A program made the position numbers and the translations under genes. From Ophioderma brevispina (taxonomy: Eukaryota > Echinodermata > Ophiuroidea > Amphilepidida > Ophiodermatidae): 64,000 nucleotides of DNA. Of the stretch, positions 33,825-44,936 are shown in pieces. The notes beneath the pieces were generated by a model. The model saw only the letters and a list, made by a program, of their open reading frames with translations, did no database searches and was not told the DNA's origin. The first letter of the stretch is position 1. Each line of letters starts with the position of its first letter. The DNA lies in contig JAMKCH010001622.1 in assembly GCA_023653785.1 (NCBI GenBank), positions 1 to 64,000 on the forward strand, given 5' to 3'.

Positions 33825-35835
33825 AGCAGAGAAGTGGAAACTGTTTGCTATCATATTTTACTTTGTTAGGTATCTAACTGGAGGTTTTGGTTTTTGAGCA
33901 GGAGTTAAAGCGTTTATTGGTATAATCGAGCGGCACATTATATAAGACATATCCCTAAATAAAACGGACCAGATGGTTTCATGGCATTGGCGGTGATTCC
34001 TTGCGAAAAAATCCAGATTTATTCCCACCATATAACACAACGTACAACGATCATGGACTACCATGTTTATGTCGTGTGGTATCTCTTACAATCCGCATGC
34101 ATACCCGAACCAGAAGCCACGAAAAATATCCCCATTTTTGCGCATATTCACGTGCAGTTTGCCACAACCTCTCCTTGTGAACTTGTTGAGCACACAAAGG
34201 ATAGGAGCGAAGTTCGTTTAGAAGTTTTTATTGCAAGAAAACTACACTTTTTAAAACCTCATGATATGAGCAAAATGTTAAGAGGGGTGTTTTAGATATC
34301 ATTTTGTGATTACACAGGTTTTAGTTGGCCTAAACACTAACAATCCCTGAAACGTGGACATTTGAAAAGGTCGTGTATATTTAGTTTTATCGGATCGGCA
34401 CTGTAACCCTGATCTCTATACAATGGATTGCTCACACAGTAATTGTATATTAGATGAATGGAGCACTGGCCGGGCACTTGGTCTACCGAACACAATAGAA
34501 TTCCATTCCCAAGACACCTGTTTAACAGAAGTTGTAATCCCGGTTGCACGTTTAGAGACATGCCATCCCAACTTCAAATACAATGAGCTTACTGACTTGG
34601 GCCTTGATTTCTTAGCCTGTTATGTTTCGCTTATCTACATTTCAATGGGACATTTTGTTAGATATAAATGACCGGCTCTTAACCCCTGCTTGGGCTCTTT
34701 TTTGGATAACCAATGCCATCAGTGCTTCATTCGAAGCCACATCTTTTCCAATCATTGTATAGAGATCATTGTTCGAAACCCACTCATGCGTGGTTCAGCA
34801 ATCTACGTCCTTTCAATGTCCGAGTACCGCTTCCTTTGTATAATGTAGAGTTTCCTAAAGTTTATTTTAAAAACTATATTTCTCAGAATCCCATGCTCTT
34901 TATAAAAATTAGGCACAAATTTCGCCAATTTTTGATAATTTATTATTTTTAACGGAATAACGTTAATTAAAGCTGTGTTTTTAATTCGAATGTTAAAAGT
35001 AAACGCGATAGTCCTTTTCATACAGAGGCCAGAACTTGACTAACCACCGATCATCTTTCAACTGGTGTGAAAGACTAAACCATGGCTGGGCAAACGATAG
35101 CGTAAATATTAAGTGTGGCGGCTTCTTAAATCGTCTACTGCTTCGAAAGTTAAGCGTGCAAATGTTTCTTCGCAAGGAAACTCCAATGACCATGCAAACC
35201 TCTGGTACGTCATATTAGGGATATTTCATTAATAGATGTGCCAATGATTTTATACCAATAAATTTCCTTTAACCATACAATATATACCATTTCAATTTTA
35301 TTTTCCTGATTTAGCTAGTAACTAATTAGTTAATAATGAGAAATTGAAAACCATACCCTCTACCATCGTTTATAGATGATGAACTTACAAATACTTAAAC
35401 AAATTAACAAAATAAATACTTGAATTGTTCAAAGTCATTTTTATGACCATGTTTTTCATCTTGCCTTAACAGGAGTGCATAGACAATTTAGGACTGAGGC
35501 GTAGGCCTGGAGTTACAATAACCACATTAAATTATCTGATGATGGACAGAACATATTTACTCCTTCCTTTATTTTTGATATAAATAAGGACTAACATATA
35601 AAGTAAATTATTTTATAGGCCCCACTGTAGTCATCAAATCTCTCACATAATCATTTAAAGCAGAAGGGGGGAATTAGTTCTAAGGTCACTCTTCCACACT
35701 TGCCACAATTTGTGTTCTTTAGGGACATTATATTGTAACATGTCAAAATATACAATAAAACCTAAACATGATATTTTAACTTCAAATTTGTTAGGTCATC
35801 TTTTTTGTGTCATAGGTCCTCTTTTTTGTGTCAAG
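33825..35835. other. Non-coding, unclassified DNA
   Basis: Frames such as 33981-34295 and 34423-34671 (plus strand) have mixed composition but no recognised domain or convincing splice signals. Otherwise AT-rich. Confidence 0.35.
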
Positions 35836-35839
35836 GTCG

Positions 35840-36080
35840 CGTTTTTGTGTCATCGCAGAAGGCATATGGATTGCTTTGGTAGTTTGTTTTTGTCTGTGTG
35901 GTCTGTGGTGTAAATGTTAACAACCTAATATAATTGCTGCTGTTTCCACATATGTGGCACATTTTCACTGAACTTGAATATAATGGATCTTGGGTAGTGA
36001 CTCACATGTTGCTGACCTCTTATGACCTGGTGCCTCTTGTGACCTGGCCCATTCGCAAACCGCTACAGGTGACGACACAT
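35840..36080 (+). repeat. Dispersed repeat family G, copy 3
   Basis: Shares GGATTGCTTTGGTAGTTTGT, TTCCACATATGTGGCACATT, GGGTAGTGACTCACATGTTG and TGACCTCTTATGACC with the two copies in the 18-25 kb duplication. It is preceded by three short units of the form GTCxTxTTTTTTGTGTCA (about 35798-35850). Confidence 0.6.
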
Positions 36081-36394
36081 GCCTTGGTGAATCTCTGTAT
36101 TTTGTTAATAGGTGAAGTTGTAAATAATGAAAGAAATAACCTTGAATTATGTTTGAAAAAGTCTAGAAGTTAGTATTAAATATTAGCACGTGTATGCAAC
36201 TCGACTTAGGAAATGAAAAAAAGAAGCTAAAATGTTTGGGCATTAACATTATATGAATAATTTGGTTCAACTTCTACCACAGCCACAACATAATGACAAA
36301 CGGTGAAAATTCACTTACGAGTAATGATGAAGACCAGCTATGTTAGTAGTAATTTTTGATGTTATTTCTGTAATGATTAATATCCACTATTACT

Positions 36395-37060
36395 ACATCT
36401 ACAAGCCAATTTCTTCATGTAGTTACCACACAGCTACTACCTAGTAACATGGATACCTACCCCTAGAAGAACCTACACTCGCGCCAGGATTCCGTGTATT
36501 TTTGCCGCATAGACTGATAGTGTACATACAGCGGATGTCACCCCCCCGACGTGGGGTAGCTACGTGGTTACACCGGCTCTCACGTGCGCTGTATTTCTCA
36601 TGGCCAATTTTGTTTTTTTAGATATATGGGTTTATTAAATGTGCCATGAATATGGGGGTTTGTGTCATGCCCGATTTCGAATTTTCGTAATGATTTTCCA
36701 AAACATTTAAAAAATGCTAAACAGATACCGTGTATATCCCCTCAGTTCATGAATTTTTCATCCACTCTCAATTGCGTCGTGGTACAGGAGTAGCTACCGT
36801 GATAGCGCGTGTCTACTCTTACTTGTCTACACAAATCCACTTCCTCTCCACCTAGTGGGCACCTACGGGGTAGCCATTGGGGTATAGGTACAGCAGAGTA
36901 GCCACACCACTGTAGACCTAATAACTGTGTACTTTGTAAGCCCTCTTTTGCAGCTACCGCCTCGCACTAGCCCATGTGTTTACTGTGTAGTAGCTGCCAC
37001 GTTAGACATGGTGTAGCTGCTGTCAAGCTACCACTGAGCAAGAAACGCACGTGTATGCTT
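36395..37060 (+). repeat. AGCTACC-rich dispersed repeat, copy 1
   Basis: Left landmark CCAATTTCTTCATGTAGTTACC with GGATTCCGTGTATTTTTGCC, right landmark GTGTAGTAGCTGCCACGTTA, GACATGGTGTAGCTGCTGT and GGCTACCA-like text. The same landmarks are closer together at 39807-39995. The element is partly palindromic (GTAGCTAC and GTAGCCAC words). Confidence 0.5.
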
Positions 37061-37329
37061 CTTAGAGTAAACACGAACAGGGTTGGATTGAGGCCCTTGG
37101 ATATATTAGAGAAGTTTTCGCAGGTCACGGATACGGATATGAGCCGGATCGTCATCCTTTTTTTGCCGTTCCAGGTGACGTGTATCCGTACCACGCCTGA
37201 TTTGATACATGTACGTGACGATACTGGCTGGATACACGTAAGTGAAAATGGTTATCATTCTGAACCACGCTCAAGATGGGAAATGTTGCCCACTCATTTT
37301 GAAAGTTGATTCTAGAGGTTTTTTCCGCT

Positions 37330-38560
37330 GGACACGATGGTGAACGCCGCTAATTCAACAATTGCGTCTAGCTCCTTTCCGGGGGTTCCACTCCAAAAGG
37401 GTTGTTTTCCTAGAAGTTTAGTAATGTCTATTTATGTGATTTAAGTGTCCTAATTTATACATTTTCCTGAATAAGAAATTCCACTAAACTATGTATAAAC
37501 TCCAAAAATATGCTTATGCTCTTCGGGGGTGGCCACGCCGGGGACAGGGCATTTTAATGAAAGGATGGGATGTCCATTAACATAATTTTTATGGTCCAAT
37601 TACACACTTTCTTACTATGAAATTTCAACCTGAACTCTTTGTTTAATGTTCCCAAAATGTGCCCAAAGTGCTGTTTCCGGGGGTGCTCCAGAAAGGGGGG
37701 TTTGTTGTAATTAAAGGGTTAGGATGTCTCGGAATGTTTTACGTGATATAGGTGTTATTTAATATACATTTTCCGACTATGAGAGTTTCATTTAAAATAT
37801 TTTTAAAATATGTCAAAATGCTTTTCCGGAGGTGAAGAAATGGTTATTGAATTTCTCATGCCGTACCTGTATATTTAGACACTTAAATCAGGTAATAGGA
37901 CTTCTAACCCGTTTTTAGTAAATCACCCTCCCTTTTTTTTGTATTGAAACCCTCTGGAAAAGCACCTTGGGTCCCCCCGGAACAGCATTTTGGACATTTT
38001 TGGGGACTTAAAAATAGTTCAGTTTAATTACTGATGCATAAAAATGTATAATGTGATCATAACATTATGTTAATTGGATATTCCCTAACCTTTCATTAAA
38101 ATACTCCCTTCCTGGAGTGGCACCCCCAGAAAGCATTTTAAGTATATCCTATATATTTCAAAAATAGTTTTATTTTAATTTCCATCTTTCCGAAGATTAT
38201 ATTGAGAACACAAACACATAAATATACATCCCTAACCCTCTTAGTAAAAACATCCCTTTGAGAGTGACACCCCCCGGCACAGCATTTGGGGGACTAAAAA
38301 TAGTTCGTTGAATTCTGATGTAAGCAAATGTGTGATTTGACCAGATGTTAATTGCATATTCACAACCCTTTCATTACAATACTCCCTCTCTGGAGTGGCC
38401 CCCCCGGAAAAAGCATTTTAAACATATTTTAGGATTTCAAAATTTTTTTTTGATTTCTCATTGCTGGAAGTGTATAATATACACCGAAATCACATAATGA
38501 CATTCCTACCGTTTTAGTAAAACACCCCTTTTAGGATTGAGCCCCTGGAAAACCCTTTGG
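37330..38560. repeat. 1.2 kb degenerate inverted array
   Basis: Units of roughly 170-190 bp contain an A/T-rich part (TATACATTTTCC...) and a GC-rich part (TTTCCGGGGGTGCTCCAGAA). From 37330 to about 37850 units run in one orientation (TTTCCGGGGGTG, GGGTTTGTTGTAATTAAAGG). From about 37900 to 38560 they run inverted (CCCCCCGGAACAGCATTTTG, CCCCGGAAAAAGCATTTTAA, TTTTAGTAAAACACCCCTTT). The two halves could fold on each other around 37870. No coding sequence is supported. Confidence 0.6.
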
Positions 38561-38604
38561 GGACCTTTTTTTTATTATCGGCATTACTCTTGTTCATGGG
38601 AAAA

Positions 38605-38705
38605 TCACTCAGAAATCACTGAGAGGTATCCTAATACAATGGCAGCACCAGATGATCACATGACAGCTATTACACTTACGACCTTCTTATATTTACAACC
38701 ACAAC
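38605..38705 (-). repeat. Family C fragment (copy 3)
   Basis: GATCACATGACAGCTATTAC, followed by ACTTACGACCTTCTTATATT, matches one end of the family C element (same orientation as 54231-54492). Only this end is present. Confidence 0.5.
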
Positions 38706-38855
38706 CTTACAAGGCACAATTACCATGACACTTTTCCTGAGTGCGTGCCATTACATTTTCAAGCAGCTATATTTTGTTTTGTCAATGACACACATATTTT
38801 GACCATTGAAATATTTTCATTTTCATCTTCCAGCCTATTAAAATGACACCTGCAG

Positions 38856-39168
38856 GTTCCCCCTCCAAGAACCAAAGACAACTCCTTCCCCACTCGCAGC
38901 ACCTCCAGCTCCCGTCCCAGCAGCCAAGCAAGAAACAAGCCCGGTGACAAGTCCAGGCAACAGTCGGCCCGCCAGCATGGGCCCGTCAGAACAACAAAAC
39001 GCACCGGCCGCTATGCTCACCGCAATGGAGGACCTCAAAAAAGAAGTCAAGGCCATGCAGGAGCAGATGACAAACATGAGAACAGAGTTCAAGAAAGAGG
39101 TCAAGAAACTGATGGTAGAGGTCGATGAAGAAAAGAAAATTAAACTGTGTCCATGCAAGTCGAACTAG
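38856..39168 (+). CDS. Terminal exon, CD2AP/CIN85-type adaptor coiled coil
   Basis: The strongest host-gene evidence in the window. The exon is GC-rich against AT-rich surroundings and follows an acceptor-like tract (CTTCCAG at 38829-38835 or TGCAG just before 38856). It encodes a Pro/Ala/Ser-rich stretch (TPSPLAAPPAPVPAAKQETS), then a heptad coiled coil (MEDLKKEVKAMQEQM...FKKEVKKLMVEVDEEKKIKL). The proline-rich region and DEEKKIRL-type coiled coil match the C-terminus of CD2AP and CIN85 (SH3KBP1), endocytic and actin scaffolds that trimerise through this coil. In frame it ends CPCKSN at a stop (39166-39168). The family-like ending (SMQVELERI) lies in another frame starting at 39150 and stopping at 39191, so a 2-nt insertion near 39148 is likely. 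Upstream SH3-encoding exons were not found. Confidence 0.6.
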
Positions 39169-39199
39169 AAAGGATTACGATTAGTCTATAGCTAATATA

Positions 39200-39570
39200 T
39201 TATGTTTGTAGCCACTTTGGATGCAGAGTTTTACCATTGTCAATTTTTATTTTATATATATAATGACATATATTTATATATATTTGAGCAGAATTGTCTT
39301 TCTTTTTCATGTCAAAGTAAAAGCAGTGTCATCTCTGAATAGATTAATTTCCAAAAATACCCAATTTTTTTAGAAGCTTTAAAAAGTTAATGTTTTCATG
39401 AAGGATCCACACCTAAAAAAAACACCATTAGAAACATTGAAGTCCTGCCTCTTGTAGGAATGTATTTCAATATCATTGCTCCTGTTTTTTGTTTTAAAAC
39501 AGGCAATTAAAAGAGATGCACTCACAAACCTCTAGTGCAACACATAACCCCTGAGGTCTGCCAGCTTTCT
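39200..39570. other. Presumed 3' untranslated or downstream DNA
   Basis: AT-rich sequence after the adaptor exon. No canonical AATAAA is evident close downstream. A short segment (about 39429-39475, ATTGAAGTCCTGCCTCTTGT) also occurs, diverged, at 48563-48603. Confidence 0.35.
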
Positions 39571-39574
39571 TACA

Positions 39575-39750
39575 GTTTATGTGATTGGCTTATTCATGAT
39601 AATGATGATATAACCTCTGAGTAACCAATCAAAATAGACCTCTATTAGATACAAACCTTTAAGCTTTTCTTACCATGTCTCTGATTGGGTAAACACAGCA
39701 TATACCTCAATGTATAACTAATCAAATAGGCTGGTAGCCCTCACAGGTTA
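39575..39750 (+). repeat. CCAAT-containing repeat family H
   Basis: Units of form GATTGGCTTAT...CTCTGAGTAACCAATCAAA recur (also 18412-18600, 21775-21930, and inverted at 46185-46375). Each unit has GATTGG near one end and CCAATC near the other, giving small inverted repeats. Non-coding. Confidence 0.55.
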
Positions 39751-39806
39751 AGTGGGCTCAGGAAAATAATGAATAATGTGCAATATTAGCCCCATATTGG
39801 GTTCAA

Positions 39807-39995
39807 ATATACGGCCAATTTCTTCATGGTAGTTACCGCGTGCTTACCCCGAGTAGACACGGTTACCTAACGACTATAGTACAAACTCGAGCGGCCAGAT
39901 TCCATGTATTTTTGCCCGGTGTGTACTGTGCAGTAGCTGCCGCGGTAGACACGGTGTAGCTGCCGTATGGGCTACCATGTGAGTAAGAAAATGGG
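39807..39995 (+). repeat. AGCTACC-rich dispersed repeat, copy 2
   Basis: Shares GCCAATTTCTTCATGGTAGT, AGATTCCATGTATTTTTGCC, GTGCAGTAGCTGCCGCGGTA and GACACGGTGTAGCTGCCGT with 36395-37060 but lacks its middle ~400 bp. Confidence 0.55.
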
Positions 39996-40110
39996 CCGTG
40001 AAGACAATTGTCACTTTTAAGCATTCCAGCTGTGCAACCCTAACTCCCTATTTAGTTGTACATGAATTCCATACAAATATTCAATTATGGAACATTTTAG
40101 CAATTGCCCA

Positions 40111-40925
40111 AGATGGTCCAGTATTGGAGAAGAGATTATGGTCCAGTAGGGGAGAAAGGGCTGTGGTCCAGTAGGGGAGAAGGGGTTGTGGTCCAGTAGG
40201 GGAGAAAGGGTTGTGTCCAGTAGGGGAGAAAGGGCTGTGGTCCAGTAGGGGAGAAGGGGCTGTGGTCCAGTAGGGGAGAAAGGGTTGTGGTCCAGTAGGG
40301 GAGAAGGGGTTGTGGTCCAGTAGGGGAGAAAGGGTTGTGGTCCAGTAGGGGAGAAGGGACTGTGGTCCAGTAAGGAAGAAGGAGTTGTGGTCCAGTAGGG
40401 GAGAAGGGGTTGTGGTCCAGTAGGGGAGAAGGGACTGTGGTCCAGTAAGGAAGGAGTTGTGGTCCAGTAGGGGAGAAGGGGTTGTGGTCCAGTAGGGGAG
40501 AAGGGACTGTGGTCCAGTAAGGAAGAAGGAGTTGTGGTCCAGTAGGGGAGAAGGGGTTGTGGTCCAGTAGGGGAGAAGGGACTGTGGTCCAGTAAGGAAG
40601 GAGTTGTGGTCCAGTAGGGGAGAAAGGGTTGTGGTCCAGTAGGGGAGAAGGGACTGTGTCCAGTAAGGAAGAAGGAGTTGTGGTCCAGTAGGGGAGAAGG
40701 GGGTTAGAGAAGGGGGTTGTAGTCCAGTAGGGGAGAAGGGGTTGTGGTCTAGGGAAGAAGGGGTTGTGGTCCAGTAGGGGAGAAGGAGTTCTGATCCAGT
40801 AGGGAAGAGGGTAGCCTGGTCCAGTAGGGGAGAATGGGTTCTGGTCCAGTGAGAGAGAGAGGGGGGTTCTGGTCCAGTAGGAAGAGGGTGGTCTGGTCCA
40901 GTAAGGGAGAAAGGGGTCTGATCCA
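40111..40925 (+). repeat. 25-nt satellite array with higher-order structure
   Basis: About 30 copies of TGGTCCAGTAGGGGAGAAGG plus GGTTG (25 nt). Variants AAGGGACTG and TAAGGAAGAAGGAG recur every third unit between about 40345 and 40680, giving a ~73-75 nt higher-order period in which a full and a 3-4 nt shorter variant alternate. The minus strand has no stop codon in any register, so an 281-codon frame (40081-40926) reads the unit in three rotating frames (PYWTTT, PLLDHN, SPTGPQ). That frame is a by-product of the repeat, not a recognised gene. Confidence 0.9.
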
Positions 40926-41239
40926 AATTGTGTCAGATGTGTTATTCTGGTGTGTGACGTTAGCCATCATAAGGCTGATTAGGTGTAAATGGGAAGCTGT
41001 AGTGGTGGTGGGAGCTTTTCTTAGGCAGGCAGCAATTGTCAGTAACATTCCAAATAGAGGAGTCTGTGGCACAGACATATAACTCCATTCTGCCCCATTT
41101 TGAAAATTTCCCACTTAGTCTGTGTATCTCTGAGCACTTGGGCCTAAAAGGAGTAATGTCTCTCTTTCTTTCACTAGCCTTTGACTTAATCCAGTGGGAT
41201 TAGAGTTGCATCTTTTTCTGAAGAGCCCATGTTTTTTTT

Positions 41240-41350
41240 TAATGCCAAATCTAAGATCTCATTTTTGCCAAAAATTGAGCTTAATGCCAAGTCTAAGGTC
41301 TCATTTTTGCCATTTGATGCCAAGTCTAAGGTCTCATTTTTGCCAAAAAT
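41240..41350 (+). repeat. Short tandem repeat, three units
   Basis: AATGCCAAGTCTAAGGTCTC plus ATTTTTGCCA repeats three times with spacings of about 41 and 33 nt. Both plus-strand frames and the minus-strand 147-codon frame here read the repeat (KNETLDLA on the minus strand). Confidence 0.8.
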
Positions 41351-41852
41351 GGAGTTGCATTTTGTGTCACCGGCCCCACAAATACGCCAGGCGTCTTCAA
41401 AGCTACCTAAAGTTATACATCTAATCACAAGGATAGGTTTAAACTTGACTGCTGAATGATGAGAGTTTGAACCCTGTAGAGCCTTTGACATCAAAGCCTG
41501 TATAAATTTGTCAGAGTGTTGGGCAATGTATAGAAAGGTCACATTTTCATACATTTTAGGCTCAAAATGGACTTTGGCTCCCTGGGTAAAGAACAGGATT
41601 TGCACAGTGTATAAGAGCTCATAATTCACCTAATCAGACACTTGTGGAGCAGAATTTCAGTATATAGTTTACCAGTATTTTAGTTTGTAACATTTGTTTA
41701 CTAAGTAAAGTTAACTTTATCCCTTGCAAATTTAAAGGTAAATTTTATGATTCTACTACCTTCTGCTTTATCTACTATAATATGGTTCAATGGGTATCCT
41801 TGCAAAAAGCTTATTCTTCACATTTCATTTGATTCCAATCTTGCATTGTAGT

Positions 41853-42120
41853 CAGGGCCGTACGCAGGATTTTTTACGGGGGGTGCGGGTCTTTGAAGAA
41901 GTGGACCTTTTTTGAAAAAATGGACCTAACCCCCATGGTTCTTTTTTGGACATTTTGAACATCTCATCACCAAAATGTGTACTTTTTCGTCATATTTTCT
42001 CAAAATTTTGGACCTTTTATCAAAAAGAAATCGCCAAAAAGTGGACCTTTTGCCCCTTTTGTGGAATTTAGGGGGGTGCGACCGCACCCCTGCACCCTTC
42101 TCCCCCTGCGTACGGGCCTG
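41853..42120 (+). mobile_element. hAT-type MITE with perfect 8-bp target duplication
   Basis: A 268 bp element starting CAGGGCCGTACGCAGG and ending with its exact inverse CCTGCGTACGGGCCTG (one base differs). It is flanked by identical ATTGTAGT octamers at 41845-41852 and 42121-42128. Terminal CAGGG and an 8-bp duplication are diagnostic of hAT elements. The inner sequence has repeated GTGGACCTTTT words. Non-coding; it depends on an outside transposase. Confidence 0.9.
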
Positions 42121-42142
42121 ATTGTAGTGTTATGACCAAATG

Positions 42143-42433
42143 CGGAGGGTATTTTGGATTAATCCCATGATGCATAGTAATGTTCCTATACTATACTTTA
42201 CTAACACATGTTAGTACTTAGGGATAAAAAATGTTCCAAAAGTTTCAGAACCACAAGATATTTCATAATCATGCTAAAAATTCCCTAAGTACTAACGCTT
42301 TGTGGACTAAAATGAGCCTTAAAGTCGGGGTTTTTATGTGTTAAGAATGGGACTTTTATGGGATCACATGGCCCTATTGAGGGGAAATTTCCCAAAACTG
42401 GTGCATTGTGGGATTGACTCAAAACACCCTCTA
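42143..42433 (+). mobile_element. hAT-type MITE family B, copy 2
   Basis: Left end CGGAGGGTATTTTGGATTAA, right end GCATTGTGGGATTGACTCAA then AACACCCTCTA. It forms an imperfect foldback with TAGTACTTAGGGA and TCCCTAAGTACTA in opposite arms. Flanking ACCAAATG and AGCAAATG resemble a mutated 8-bp target duplication. It lies 15 bp beyond the end of the neighbouring hAT MITE (after that element's target duplication). Confidence 0.75.
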
Positions 42434-42659
42434 CAGCAAATGCTTGTGTGTCTATAGGCCACTGTGCTGCTGTCTTTTCTCTCATTTTACAGACAGAAAA
42501 TACAAACTTGTAAACTTCTATCAAATTGAAGTCAGATTAGACGTACATGCAATGCTAACATTCAGATAATACAAAAATCTCAAGGGGGGGGGGCGAAATA
42601 CCCTTTTGAAGGTCATTGTAGGCTACAAGAATAGTGCAACCCTTTTTGATATTAACTAC

Positions 42660-43105
42660 AAAATCATTTGAACATGAAAATCACTTTATGAAAAATATTT
42701 GAAACAAAATCAGTAAGACCAAAATTTTCCAATAGCAATTCTCTTATCATTCCTTTCAAAATGCAGTTGCAGACGAGTTATTTAAACATGCAAATCGCTC
42801 TTTCTGAAAATATTTGGAACAAAATCAGTGAGACCAAAATTCTGCAACACCAGATCTCTCGTAACATTCCTAGTTGCAAAAAAGTTATTTAAGCATGCAA
42901 ATCCTTCTTTCTGAAAATAAATGGAACAAAATCAGTGAGACCAAAATTCAGCAACACCAGTTCTCTCATAACATTCCTTTCAGTTAAACGTAGTTGCAAA
43001 AAGAGTTGCTTAAGCATGCACATCACTCCTGGAGAATAATTGGAATAAAATCATTGAGACCAAAATTCTGCAACACCATTTCTTGCTAATCATTCCTTTT
43101 TAGCT
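42660..43105 (+). repeat. ~115 bp tandem repeat, four diverged units
   Basis: TGGAACAAAATCAGTGAGAC followed by CAAAATTCTGCAACACCA recurs with spacings of about 115, 107 and 119 nt. Each unit has a TTTAAGCATGCAAATC-like word before CTTTCTGAAAATA. Non-coding. Confidence 0.8.
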
Positions 43106-43643
43106 AACATAGTTGTAACAAAACTGTGTGCTGCCTCAGTGATAAAACTCTGCATTTAAACTGATATTTAAATAGTATTAAGAAAATTGTCATATATTTA
43201 GCAATAAAATTGTATATATTATATATTACATACATGGGGGGAAAGGTCGTGACCATTTTTTGCAATGGATACAATCTTATGACCAATTTGATATCATTGT
43301 TACCAGCACAAGGGTTCCAAATTTTGCACGTTGCTAATTGCAGCATGGTGAAGGAATATATATAAGGTATATTATCTGAGCTGATGAAAATATTTGATGA
43401 TGATGCACGTTGGGTAAGATATATTACAGTTCTTGATATTTTATTTGAATATTTTTTAGCGTATACTACATGTATATGTTTGCTAGATCAATAATGTTAT
43501 GTACAGGGGTTTTAGCAGTATATATCGTGTTATGATTTGGTAAATTTTTTCTGTTGCCAAATTCAAAATAATTGATGTCAACCCACATAGAAGTAATCCC
43601 TCCCACAAGTGAAATGAAGTTGTGTTCCTAATCACATGCTCAC

Positions 43644-43770
43644 CTTGTAGAGTTTCAGCAATTAATTGCACATATTTAGATATACTTTGCCTGCAATCAT
43701 GGCCAACAATAATGTTCGTTTTTTGAATGCCAGTCGTAACCACATGTAACACACGGAAATGGAATACTCT
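43644..43770 (-). CDS. Possible internal exon, function unknown
   Basis: On the minus strand an acceptor-like tract (CTTCAATCTTTACACCAG) precedes, and a consensus donor (CTACAAG then GTGAGC) follows, an open 127-nt segment. It reads RVFHFRVLHVVTTG, then IQKTNIIVGHDCRQSISK and YVQLIAETLQ. The text looks protein-like (mixed composition, no repeat character), but I do not recognise the family, and a partner exon in matching phase was not identified. It could be a chance splice-like arrangement. Confidence 0.3.
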
Positions 43771-44839
43771 CTGGTGTAAAGATTGAAGCCCAGATTATTT
43801 ATTGATGTCCTGTAGTACAATGCTGCCTCACTCTATAAACTGGTGCAGACATGGGAATTTGCATGTTGACAATGCAACAAATTAAGCTAAATTCCTAAGC
43901 ATCAGGCTAGTCAGCCCTGAACATCACATGCATCCTATAAGTTTTTATCAATTTGCACATTTTGTTTTCACCACCCCCTGCTGAATTTGTGAGTGATATT
44001 TGAGTCGTTATTTCATGGGCTAAACATCAGTCGATAAAAAAATAGTTGACACATAATCGGGTCAAATATCCATTGACAAACAATTTTAAAATGGGTCCAA
44101 AACTGATAAAAATGTCAGCATAGAATCTATTCACATGCGGACATTTTGGAATTAGACCTGTGTGGCTGGGCAAAACTGCCGCTCATGTAGACGTGCTTGT
44201 GTCAAATTCAAAACACGGGCATCACCATGCAGCGACAGGTTTGCGGAGCCACCCAAGCCTTGCTTTTGTCACAAAATGACCGTGGTGTGAATAGCATCTA
44301 TTTGGATGATGACTTGCATGAATATTAATAAGAACAATACCCACTGGACAGTGTTGGTAGTGTAGCCTAAGGTTCTGATAGGCATTTATTTAGGACATAA
44401 GATGCATATGTCCTACATAACAGACCTTTACATACCGGTTATACAGTGCTTTGGACAAATTGATCCACTCAGGCATGACATAGTATGTACGTAGATTTAC
44501 GACCGAGTTTCGGGAACGGACCCCAAATTGTGGGGTATGGGAGTTATATGCACAGAGGAAATGTTACGTATGTATTTGTACATGTATGCATCTGGGTAAT
44601 TTGAAAAATGTGGTGGCTTCCCATGATCAAGAAATCCGAAGAAATTTCATTTCTAGAAAAACCCTGAAATATGACAGTCCAACGTTTATTTTTGCTATTT
44701 CCACAGCGATGTATAAAAACAAGCATTCTAGCGTTATCGTTTTGTGTCGCCGGCCGTAAGGCAGGCAGGGAACAGAAGGTTGTGTTTCTATTGGGAACAT
44801 TTACCAGAACAAGAGAGAGACGGATAAGGGAGTATTTAC

Positions 44840-44936
44840 CGGCAAACAGCGCCCAATAGAAAAACCTGCAGTTATCCACCTTTTCCTTGCTCTTTCCCGT
44901 AAGAGGATTAACGGTGTAAAATGCAGGATCGTCCAT
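44840..44936 (-). CDS. Possible first coding exon, function unknown
   Basis: Starting at an ATG (minus strand) and reading MDDPAFYTVNPLTGKSKEKV then DNCRFFYWALFAG, with a possible donor (GCCG then GTAAAT) at the right place; CTGCAG then GTTTTT is an alternative donor. Local GC is higher than background. The open frame continues to 44544 but loses protein-like character. Neither donor choice joins in frame to the possible exon at 43644-43770. No family recognised. Confidence 0.22.

Noticed and set aside
36974..37309. 111-codon plus-strand frame upstream of the adaptor exon
   Set aside because: Lies partly in the AGCTACC-rich repeat and contains an inverted GTATCCGTA/TACGGATAC pair; no SH3 or other domain, so not taken as an upstream exon.
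40081..40926. 281-codon minus-strand open frame as a repetitive protein gene
   Set aside because: It is exactly coextensive with the 25-nt satellite and open only because the unit lacks minus-strand stops in all registers; no start context or non-repetitive domain supports it.
41186..41629. 147-codon minus-strand frame
   Set aside because: Half of it translates the short tandem repeat at 41240-41350; the rest shows no recognised domain.
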